Below the pieces are notes generated by a model, which did not search any database, had not been told where the DNA came from, and saw only the letters and a program-made list of their open reading frames with translations. Position numbers and translations under genes: made by a program. DNA of 64,000 nt. Origin: Yoonia sp. R2331. Lineage in GTDB: Bacteria > Pseudomonadota > Alphaproteobacteria > Rhodobacterales > Rhodobacteraceae. Every line of letters begins with the position of its first letter. Within the stretch, counting starts at the first letter, position 1. The stretch spans positions 1,240,001 through 1,304,000 of the forward strand of contig NZ_JBGCUN010000001.1 in assembly GCF_041103235.1 (NCBI RefSeq). Direction: 5' to 3'. Below, in pieces: positions 55,236-61,570 of the stretch.

Positions 55236-55463
55236 TTAGAGTTCCAAAAATTCGCGCGCCCTATCCTTTGGCTCGCCTTCTAGCGAAGCCATTGCGCTTA
55301 CGATGTTGCGGAAATCCATGAGTGCGTCGAAACACTCCTTGACCTCAGCGGCAAACTCTTGCGGCTCTTGACCGTCAAGCGCCACATCGCCGTAATTGAC
55401 CCATAGACCCAACTTTGTGCGGGTCATGATGATCTTGTTCAGGGTGCTTTCTTTCTTCGGCAT
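55236..55463 (-). CDS. Small phage protein (75 aa)
   Basis: Contains TKLGLWVNYGDVALDGQEP and an acidic helix. AGGAGAAAG precedes ATG. The 108-nt gap 55128-55235 after it shows no clear gene. Confidence 0.6.
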   Translation of the reverse strand: MPKKESTLNKIIMTRTKLGLWVNYGDVALDGQEPQEFAAEVKECFDALMDFRNIVSAMASLEGEPKDRAREFLEL

Positions 55464-55473
55464 TTCTTTCTCC

Positions 55474-55626
55474 TTAAACAGGCGGGTAGGGCCAGATCAG
55501 ATCAGCCCCGATCAAGACGGACACGGCGAATACAGCGAGGTAGAACACGTCACGGATGCGCCACTTGCGGCGGGCCTCTATGCCTTCGCGGACGTTGGCA
55601 AAGCGGGGGAGGTCGCGGGGGGTCAT
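55474..55626 (-). CDS. 50-aa phage membrane protein
   Basis: Basic N-terminus (TPRDLPRFANVREGIEARRK) then one helix (VFYLAVFAVSVLIGADLIW). ATGA overlap with the previous gene. Confidence 0.6.
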   Translation of the reverse strand: MTPRDLPRFANVREGIEARRKWRIRDVFYLAVFAVSVLIGADLIWPYPPV

Positions 55627-55787
55627 GACCAGAAGCCTCCGTCCCATAGGACAGCAACCCAGATGCCGGACCGGATGAGGGACGTCCAAGCACTGTAATT
55701 CCGCTCAATCGGTGTTCCATGTAGAGCCAAATGAATGCCGCAATGCAGCGTAAGCATCATCACGACGACAATTTGCGGCCACTCCAT
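55623..55787 (-). CDS. 54-aa phage membrane protein
   Basis: Starts MEWPQIVVVMMLTLHCG, a start often seen in phage small membrane proteins, and ends LWDGGFWS. Overlaps both neighbours (TGATG and ATGA). Function unknown. Confidence 0.6.
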   Translation of the reverse strand: MEWPQIVVVMMLTLHCGIHLALHGTPIERNYSAWTSLIRSGIWVAVLWDGGFWS

Positions 55788-55864
55788 CACTTCTTTCCTC
55801 TCATCATTTCATTCTGCTCCGCCAGAATCGCGGCGACGTATTCGGTCCAGTTGGCGGGGGTCAT
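55787..55864 (-). CDS. 25-aa phage micro-protein
   Basis: MTPANWTEYVAAILAEQNE then MMRGKK. Related to the 33-aa frame at 53932-54033. Overlaps the previous stop by 4 nt and the next ATG by one base. Confidence 0.45.
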   Translation of the reverse strand: MTPANWTEYVAAILAEQNEMMRGKK

Positions 55865-56109
55865 GCTGCGTTAAGGGCGTTGAAATACGCGGCTCGCTCA
55901 ATCGCATCAGGGGTCACATCAATCAGCGCGCCCGCTTCGGTTGCGGTTGGGAAGTCCATGCGAAAAACCCATGCTTCCCGCCCCTCGCTGGTTTGCTCGA
56001 TGTAGGCATCCACGGCGTCGTCAAAGCTGCCGGGGTCGGACGCATTGCCAAGACCCAGATCGCCAAAGTGCGCCATCGTAACGTAAGTGTGTGCGGGTAG
56101 TGCGGTCAT
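55861..56109 (-). CDS. Small phage protein (82 aa)
   Basis: Begins TALPAHTYVTMAHFGDLGLG. AGGAGAGACACA precedes ATG 56109; the longer frame upstream is antisense-like repeat and is rejected. Function unknown. Confidence 0.62.
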   Translation of the reverse strand: MTALPAHTYVTMAHFGDLGLGNASDPGSFDDAVDAYIEQTSEGREAWVFRMDFPTATEAGALIDVTPDAIERAAYFNALNAA

Positions 56110-56119
56110 TGTGTCTCTC

Positions 56120-56782
56120 CTAAGCTTCGGAAATGAGTTGCAGCAGCGTGTCCCGCTGACGAATACGGGCGGCACTGGCATCGGCGGCGGCACGGGCGGC
56201 ATAGGCGGCGGCATAGGCGGCGGCATAGGCGGCGGCATAGGCGGCGGCATCGGCGGCATAGGCGGCGGCATCGGCGGCATAGGCGGCGGCATCGGCGGCA
56301 TAGGCGGCATAGGCGGCGGCATCGGCGGCATAGGCGGCGGCATAGGCGGCATCGGCGGCATCGGCGGCGGCAGGCCAATCGCGCCCTTCGGCCAGCAAGC
56401 CCACGCCTGCAATCACTGGATCAATCACCGCCTGAATCTTGTCAGGCTGGGGCGGCAATGCCCGCAATTCAGCAGCAAGAAATTTCCAGACGACCAGCGA
56501 CAGGTCTTTCCCGTCATGCCCAACCGCCTGCGGAATGGCCGCGAAAAATGCCTTACCTTCATCATCCGGCAGCGCCTCGAAGATGCCCTCGCATAGCCGC
56601 GTCAAGGCAATGGGAAAGCCGAAGCGATCCAGCAGAACCTTCGGGTCGCTTGAATGCGCAAGGCACCCGATAAAGCAGCCTTTGCCAGCACCCTCGTCCC
56701 AATACGTCCCCCGCACCAGCGCATCCGCGTCAATGTGCGCTTTGACCTCTTGCGTCAGAATGGCGTGGTTCTTGGTTAGCAT
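56120..56782 (-). CDS. Phage early protein with Ala/Asp/Tyr repeat
   Basis: 220 aa, first gene after the leftward promoter. Residues ~1-135 form a conserved domain (VRGTYWDEGAGKGCFIGCLA, LTRLCEGIFEALPDDEGKA). Residues ~138-205 are AAYAADA-type repeats, then RQRDTLLQLISEA. AAGGAGAG precedes ATG. Function unknown. Confidence 0.8.
   Translation of the reverse strand: MLTKNHAILTQEVKAHIDADALVRGTYWDEGAGKGCFIGCLAHSSDPKVLLDRFGFPIALTRLCEGIFEALPDDEGKAFFAAIPQAVGHDGKDLSLVVWKFLAAELRALPPQPDKIQAVIDPVIAGVGLLAEGRDWPAAADAADAAYAAAYAADAAAYAAYAADAAAYAADAAAYAADAAAYAAAYAAAYAAAYAARAAADASAARIRQRDTLLQLISEA
56166..56375 (-). repeat. Tandem repeat GGCGGCATAGGCGGC
   Basis: Units of GGC and ATAGGC/ATCGGC recur for ~210 nt and encode Ala with periodic Asp or Tyr. 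Low complexity; unit number could vary. Confidence 0.8.
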
Positions 56783-56822
56783 CGTGTCTCTCCTTCGGCC
56801 CGTGGTGGGCTGTTGGAGATAG

Positions 56823-56872
56823 ATTATATCCGCAATCGCGGACAGTCAACAATATATCCGCGATTGCGGATA
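56823..56872 (-). promoter_or_regulatory. Leftward early promoter with two repressor operators
   Basis: On the minus strand -35 TTGACT (56849-56844) or TTGTTG (56852-56847) and -10 TATAAT (56828-56823) flank operator TCCGCAATCGCGGA (56829-56842). A second operator, TCCGCGATTGCGGA, lies at 56857-56870, 28 bp away centre to centre. Repressor binding would block polymerase directly. Confidence 0.8.
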
Positions 56873-56955
56873 AAATAATTTGGACGCGTTAAGACTTTGT
56901 TAGGACATTGCCGCACAGCATGGTTACTATTGGGTGATTTTATTAGGGTGGTGTT

Positions 56956-57108
56956 ATGAAGGTGGGCGATTTGCTGGCGCTACTTCGATCTAAGACAAGC
57001 GACGAGATTTCACAGATCGCCGCTAAGGTAGAGCGCGCTACTCGCGACCAAGAAGGGCAAGGATTGCAGCCCGGGTCTTCGCGTCAGACTCGAGGCCGCT
57101 TACAATAG
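56956..57108 (+). CDS. Possible 50-aa protein convergent with the repressor
   Basis: Frame starts KVGDLLALLRSKTSDEISQI after AGGGTGG; its last 71 nt overlap the 3' end of the repressor gene on the other strand. Composition is plausible but no homologue is recognised. Confidence 0.4.
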   Translation: MKVGDLLALLRSKTSDEISQIAAKVERATRDQEGQGLQPGSSRQTRGRLQ

Positions 57109-57334
57109 TTTCGGTTTCTTTTGTGATCTCTGCGCCTAATAGAGCATAGGACAAGCTAACGTCCAACTCTTTGCAAATCCTGATAAATCGGTCGAGCGTT
57201 GGCTCTTTGTTGTCGCGCAGAATGCCATGCAGGTAGCCGTGCGACAGACGTGCCGCGAGGGAGATATCCCTCATCGAACGACCATCTCTTTCAACGGCGG
57301 CTTCAAGCCGACCTCTCCACAGGTCATCACTCAT
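57038..57334 (-). CDS. XRE-family phage repressor (CI-like)
   Basis: 98 aa from MSDDLWRGR. Helix-turn-helix RDISLAARLSHGYLHGILRD (~20-39) then TLDRFIRICKELDVSL. No C-terminal peptidase or dimerisation domain of lambda CI, so induction must work differently. Located between the two operator regions, which it probably binds. The longer frame up to 57433 runs through the operator and is not used. Confidence 0.8.
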   Translation of the reverse strand: MSDDLWRGRLEAAVERDGRSMRDISLAARLSHGYLHGILRDNKEPTLDRFIRICKELDVSLSYALLGAEITKETETIVSGLESDAKTRAAILALLGRE

Positions 57335-57387
57335 GCCCCATCTTCTACGCTCATCCGTGGAAAAAGCACGTCCGCAATAAGTGACGC

Positions 57388-57415
57388 TTGACGTATCCGC
57401 GATTGCGGATATAAC
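57388..57415 (+). promoter_or_regulatory. Rightward early promoter with operator
   Basis: TTGACG (57388-57393), 16-bp spacer holding operator TCCGCGATTGCGGA (57396-57409), then TATAAC (57410-57415). The next ATG is 6 nt after the -10, so the transcript probably starts at it. A half-site TCCGCAAT lies at 57371-57378. Confidence 0.8.
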
Positions 57416-57421
57416 TACCCC

Positions 57422-57721
57422 ATGCAACATCAAACCACCCTAATAGACGCGGTTGAAACCTTCCTGGCGGAGAGCGGGATGGGCGAGACGTATTTCGGCA
57501 AACTAGCCGCGCGCAACAGTGAGTTGGTCAAGCGGCTGCGTTCTGGTGGCCGCGTGTGGCCTGAAACGGAAGCCGAGGTTCGGGACTTCATTGATAAAAA
57601 TTCTCCTGAGTCTGACGCGCCTTCTTCTGCGGCTGCGCAGCCCGGAGGTTCCTTGCCTTCCCATAAACGTTTGGGCGGCGAACGTGAAATTCAAGGGGAA
57701 CCCGGAAAGGTCGCGTCATGA
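57422..57721 (+). CDS. First rightward early protein, Cro position
   Basis: 99 aa. Contains AVETFLAESGMGETYFGKLA followed by ARNSELVKRLRSG, a short helix-turn-helix-like segment, and an unstructured tail. By place it should be Cro-like. The ATG is at the expected transcription start, so translation is probably leaderless; an internal ATG at 57479 has a GGAG site. Confidence 0.65.
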   Translation: MQHQTTLIDAVETFLAESGMGETYFGKLAARNSELVKRLRSGGRVWPETEAEVRDFIDKNSPESDAPSSAAAQPGGSLPSHKRLGGEREIQGEPGKVAS

Positions 57722-58086
57722 CCTGCGCTCTCTACCGCCTTTTTGATGCAGAGGGCGCGCTTCTCTATGTTGGGCAAAGCGTTGCCCCTCACTCGCGTTT
57801 CATTGAGCATTGTAAGCTGAAGGTTTGGGGCCTGCAAATCCACCAAATGGTCGTGGAGTGGTTGCCTTCGCGCTCATGCGCAAAGAGGGCCGAGCGACGC
57901 GCCATTGAGGCAGAAGCCCCTCGCTACAATGTGCATTTTAATATCAAGAACAAGCCGCCCCGGCTTTGGGGGCGCTTCTATCACGGTGTTGATCGAAACG
58001 ATCCATCTACATGGTTCTGCAATGTCCCTCCGCAACCCCGCCAGATTGGCGGGGGCGAGGCAGGGCGTCAAGGGAGGGTGGGATGA
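57718..58086 (+). CDS. GIY-YIG nuclease-domain protein
   Basis: 122 aa. LYRLFDAEGALLYVGQS (the GIY-YIG strand pair) with the following HSRFIEH Arg and ERRAIEAEAPRYN Glu fit the catalytic core. It could act in phage DNA processing or against rival DNA. ATGA overlap with the previous gene. Confidence 0.82.
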   Translation: MTCALYRLFDAEGALLYVGQSVAPHSRFIEHCKLKVWGLQIHQMVVEWLPSRSCAKRAERRAIEAEAPRYNVHFNIKNKPPRLWGRFYHGVDRNDPSTWFCNVPPQPRQIGGGEAGRQGRVG

Positions 58087-58502
58087 CTGACTTTGACCGC
58101 ATTGCGGCAAGTGCGCCTGTCTCAAAGCAGGCTGCGGTTTCCGCCAAGGGTGGTGGGCAGGGCTATGAGATGCAGACAAAAATGCATCAATGGCCAGAGT
58201 GCCCGCCGCTAAAAGACCTGACCGCTGTGCGCAAAACAGATGGCTTCCAAGACATGACTGGTCGCCGTGGCCGCTTCAACGTGCTGGGTATGTTGGCTCA
58301 CAAAATAGGGCCGAAGGACCAGAAGGGGCACTGGGTTTGTCGCTGCGATTGTGGGGTTTTTGTCGGCGTTAAGTCAAAGACCCTTAAGAACGGCATGGAT
58401 CGCTGCCCGTCTTGTGCGCAAGCCGCCCTCATGCGCGGCGAAAAGCTGCCGTGGGGGATGCAAATACAGTTCACCGGCAACCTTGAATGGACCCGGACAT
58501 GA
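58083..58502 (+). CDS. Phage protein with zinc-binding motif (139 aa)
   Basis: VCRCDCGVFVGVKSKTL followed by CPSC gives a four-Cys zinc knuckle. Common in phage early regions near HNH or recombination genes. Function unknown. Confidence 0.65.
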   Translation: MTDFDRIAASAPVSKQAAVSAKGGGQGYEMQTKMHQWPECPPLKDLTAVRKTDGFQDMTGRRGRFNVLGMLAHKIGPKDQKGHWVCRCDCGVFVGVKSKTLKNGMDRCPSCAQAALMRGEKLPWGMQIQFTGNLEWTRT

Positions 58503-59554
58503 CCACCACTCACGACCTCCTCCCACCGCGCAAGGACGCATCGTCCGCCCATTTAGTGCCGGGTAGCGCGGCAACTCCGGCGGGCTTCGGCTCGTCGGCT
58601 TTTTATTCCCTGCCAGATGGCAACGTGCAAATCGCGTTCAGCGGCGGGCGGTCCAGCGCCTACATGCTGCATCAAATCCTTGAAGCCAACGGCGGCCTGC
58701 CGGATCGCGTCGAGGTCACGTTCCAAAACACGGGCCGCGAGAGCAACGCCTCACTCGACTTCGTGCAGGAGGTCAGCCACCGTTGGGGTGTCATGGTGAC
58801 ATGGCTGGAGTACCGGCCAAATGCGCCGCTGTTCGAGGTGGTGGGCTATCAAGGTGCCAGCCGTGACAGTGAACCCTTTGAGGCGCTGATCAAGCGCAAG
58901 AAGTATCTTCCAAATCAGCAATCGCGGTTCTGCACGATTGAACTCAAGGTCAGGACTGCAAAGCGGTATCTCCGCTCTATCGGGTGGGACCATTGGACCA
59001 ATGCGGTGGGTTTCCGAGCCGACGAGCCGCACAGGCTCAACAAGCCCGCGCCCAAGGACAGGTGGACCGTTTGGCACCCTATGGCCGCAGCCGGAGTGTC
59101 AAGGCACGATGTGGCACTGTTTTGGCGAAAGCAGCCGTTTGACCTGCAGCTCGCAAACATTAACGGCAAGACGCCCGGCGGCAACTGTCGCGACTGCATG
59201 TTGAAATCCGAAAGCATCATTGCCGGTTACATGCGCGACAACCCCGAAGATGATTGGTCCGAGCGCATGGAGGCTTGGGTTTCGGCTCACTGGTATACGC
59301 TGGGCAGATGGCCGCGCCTTCGGCGTATTATTCAATCAGACCCGGAATTGGCAACCAAACTGCGGGAAGCATACGGGCGACCGATCTCTGCCAGCGTGAT
59401 TGAAAGCATGACGGCCAAGCCACGGTCCGCTGCGCAGTTTTCCAAGCGATATAGCCGCAAGGAGGTCCGCCAGATGCTTGATCGACAGGGTGACTGGATT
59501 TTCAACGACGAGGCGTTCCTTTGTCAGTCTGATGATGGGGAGTGCGTAGCATGA
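58499..59554 (+). CDS. PAPS-reductase-like PP-loop protein
   Basis: 351 aa. PP-loop AFSGGRSSAYM (~46-56), FQNTGRESNASLDFV, and Cys sites FCTIELK and NCRDC that may bind zinc or Fe-S. This family includes phosphoadenosine-phosphosulfate reductases and DndC-like DNA-sulfur enzymes. Phage copies are of unknown activity; no other dnd genes are present. Start 58499 overlaps the upstream stop. Confidence 0.78.
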   Translation: MTTTHDLLPPRKDASSAHLVPGSAATPAGFGSSAFYSLPDGNVQIAFSGGRSSAYMLHQILEANGGLPDRVEVTFQNTGRESNASLDFVQEVSHRWGVMVTWLEYRPNAPLFEVVGYQGASRDSEPFEALIKRKKYLPNQQSRFCTIELKVRTAKRYLRSIGWDHWTNAVGFRADEPHRLNKPAPKDRWTVWHPMAAAGVSRHDVALFWRKQPFDLQLANINGKTPGGNCRDCMLKSESIIAGYMRDNPEDDWSERMEAWVSAHWYTLGRWPRLRRIIQSDPELATKLREAYGRPISASVIESMTAKPRSAAQFSKRYSRKEVRQMLDRQGDWIFNDEAFLCQSDDGECVA

Positions 59555-59718
59555 CCCTCCACACACCCCATTCCCCGCAAGTCCCACAACTGCCTGCCGG
59601 GGAAGCCGCCGCACCATGTCCCCAATGCCTGGGCGGCGGCACAAATCCATACGCCACACGCGCTGACAGCCTCGCACAGAGCGTCCAGCGCATGAAGGGG
59701 AGAACCGATGGCCTTTAA
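59551..59718 (+). CDS. 55-aa phage protein
   Basis: Contains APCPQCLGGG and ends RMKGRTDGL. ATGA overlap with the previous gene. Function unknown. Confidence 0.5.
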   Translation: MTLHTPHSPQVPQLPAGEAAAPCPQCLGGGTNPYATRADSLAQSVQRMKGRTDGL

Positions 59719-59962
59719 ACACGGATACGTCCCCCCGAGCAAAACCAAGCGATTGCAGGTTGGTCATTTCACAATCGAATTGCGCGACGCAGGTGCAGAC
59801 GGGCAGACCTTTGCGCTGATTCCCGGTGAGGCTGACGAGCACAACAAGTTCAAGCCTCTATTCACCGGTCACCTAAGTCGGGAAATGGCTGGCGACCTGC
59901 GCAAGGCGTCATTGGCGATAGGCGAAATGCTGGACGCCGCTGAATTGCAGGGGAGGGTGTGA
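59708..59962 (+). CDS. Small phage protein (84 aa)
   Basis: Starts AFKHGYVPPSKTKRLQVGHF. Overlaps its upstream neighbour by 11 nt with GGGGAGAACC as ribosome site. Function unknown. Confidence 0.62.
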   Translation: MAFKHGYVPPSKTKRLQVGHFTIELRDAGADGQTFALIPGEADEHNKFKPLFTGHLSREMAGDLRKASLAIGEMLDAAELQGRV

Positions 59963-60168
59963 TGACTGACCCAGTAAACCACCCGAAACACTACACTGAC
60001 CACCCGTCTGGCGTCGAGTGCATCGAGATCACCGAACACATGAGCTTCTGCCTTGGCAACGCCATCAAATATATCTGGCGCGCCGACCTGAAAGACAATG
60101 CAGTCGAGGACTTGCAGAAGGCTGCGTTTTACATCGGCCGCGAGATCGAAAGGCGCACAAATGGCTAA
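59962..60168 (+). CDS. DUF3310 protein
   Basis: 68 aa. The signature PVNHPKHYTDHPSGVECIEI and AIKYIWRADLKDN are DUF3310, common in phages and sometimes called nucleotide kinase-like. GGGAGGG precedes ATG 59962. Confidence 0.8.
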   Translation: MTDPVNHPKHYTDHPSGVECIEITEHMSFCLGNAIKYIWRADLKDNAVEDLQKAAFYIGREIERRTNG

Positions 60169-60535
60169 CCAGCCTGAATTGAAGGTCCAGATCGCGATCA
60201 TCAAGTGGCTACGGGCTGTTATGCCTAAGGCGCTGATCCAGCACAGTCGGAATGAGGTGCAGAAGCGCGGCCCAAGCGGGATGCGCGAAGTCGTGCGCGC
60301 GAAAAGTGCCGGAATGCTGCCGGGTTTCCCCGATCTGATTGTCCTGCCTGACGCAAAGACAGGTCCGTTTTTTCTCGAAGTGAAAGCGCCAAAAGGGCGT
60401 GTCAGCCCGACACAGGAGCAAGTGCACGGGATGCTGTCTGAGCGGGGCTACCCAATCGCGGTTGTCAAGTCGGTTGAGGACACGCGCGAATTTCTTATCG
60501 GAGCGGGCATCCCGTTCAATGAGGTGGCGCTATGA
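60161..60535 (+). CDS. VRR-NUC domain nuclease
   Basis: 124 aa. PD-(D/E)XK-type core GFPDLIVLPDAKTGPFFLEV followed by KAPKGRVSPTQEQV matches VRR-NUC, Holliday-junction-type nucleases of phages. ATG 60161 overlaps the previous gene. Confidence 0.85.
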   Translation: MANQPELKVQIAIIKWLRAVMPKALIQHSRNEVQKRGPSGMREVVRAKSAGMLPGFPDLIVLPDAKTGPFFLEVKAPKGRVSPTQEQVHGMLSERGYPIAVVKSVEDTREFLIGAGIPFNEVAL

Positions 60536-61497
60536 CCTTTGCAATCGACACCGGCGCTTCGGCAGCCCCCGCACCCAAGTCTGCAATGATTGACGAAAGT
60601 CAGCAGATCGACCCCACAAACGGGCTGTGGATGGAGCGTGCGCACCGCCAAATCATTGAAGCGATTGAAGCCTGCGAAACGCAAGCCGACTTGGCCGAAT
60701 ACATGGAAGGCGAGACGCTATTGCTCGACAGCCTTTACATGCATTGGCCGGAATTTTGGGCGCGCATTGATGACGCCCACGATACGCAGCGGGCGCTATT
60801 ACAGCCCCGCGCAACCCCATCGGCGCAAGCTGATCCGAACCCGGCGGAACCGGGGAATCAACCCAAACCAACAAACAAGGAAACCAACATGTTTGACATT
60901 GACACAGCAGCCAGCACGTCCGGCCCGTTCTTGAACTGGAAGGCACAACGCAAGGTCTTTGACCTGCGCAGGTCAGCCGACGACATCACAGAGTTTGACG
61001 GGTTCGCCAACGGCGGCGTCATTCTTGATATCGAGAATATCAAGGTCGGCTGGCAGTACACCTCAGGCGTCAAGGGCCAAGCCCCTGACTGGAAATGGTG
61101 GCCTGCCCCAAACCAGCGGATCGAAAAACCGAATGACGAATACAAGTGGGGCATCTCCATCCCATGCGCAATCGGCAACGGCGAAACCGCTTATTGGGAA
61201 CAAGCCGGCGCTGCGGTGCAGAACGCAATCCAGAAGCTGACGCCTTCCTTGCAGTCCGGCGAACCCGGCAAGTTGCCTTTGGTGCGCCTGACAGGGACTG
61301 AGGATTTGTCGTTCACGGTCGGCAAGACCGTCATTCCAATTCTGGAAGTTGCTGGCTGGCGTGACCGCCCCGATTCTTTGAAATCAGGCATTCAGGCCGG
61401 GATCGACACTGGGGCAGCTCAAGTTGCGGCAAGCGCTCAAGCGGCGAGCGCAGCGGCTGCAACCGCTACACCCGCACCGGACGGCGGTCACTTCTAA
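60532..61497 (+). CDS. Phage early protein of two modules
   Basis: 321 aa. First part (~1-110) is helical; second part (~120-321) begins FDIDTAASTSGPFLNWKA and has a compact domain ending in an Ala-rich tail. An internal ATG at 60889 has AAGGA 7 nt upstream, so a 202-aa product may also be made. The two starts share the motif IDTxAS. Function unknown; place before the primase-helicase suggests a replication role. Confidence 0.68.
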   Translation: MTFAIDTGASAAPAPKSAMIDESQQIDPTNGLWMERAHRQIIEAIEACETQADLAEYMEGETLLLDSLYMHWPEFWARIDDAHDTQRALLQPRATPSAQADPNPAEPGNQPKPTNKETNMFDIDTAASTSGPFLNWKAQRKVFDLRRSADDITEFDGFANGGVILDIENIKVGWQYTSGVKGQAPDWKWWPAPNQRIEKPNDEYKWGISIPCAIGNGETAYWEQAGAAVQNAIQKLTPSLQSGEPGKLPLVRLTGTEDLSFTVGKTVIPILEVAGWRDRPDSLKSGIQAGIDTGAAQVAASAQAASAAAATATPAPDGGHF

Positions 61498-61513
61498 GAC
61501 GAACGCGAAAACA

Positions 61514-61538
61514 CCCGGTCCCCCATGCGGGGGCCGGG
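61514..61538 (+). other. Strong hairpin between early genes
   Basis: CCCGG-T-CCCCC-ATGC-GGGGG-CCGGG, 10 pairs with one bulged T, in the 73-nt gap before the primase-helicase gene. No T-run follows, so a terminator is unlikely; RNA processing or a stability role is possible. Confidence 0.5.
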
Positions 61539-61570
61539 ACACCTAAACACACATTCGCAGGGAGCGAAAC

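Noticed and set aside
54665-55283. Plus-strand frames over the pentapeptide repeat
   Set aside because: Translations are pure repeat products; the minus-strand protein has unique flanking domains.
56087-56596. Gly-rich plus-strand frame over the repeat
   Set aside because: It is only the repeat read on the other strand; the minus-strand protein has a conserved domain beside the repeat and a good ribosome site.
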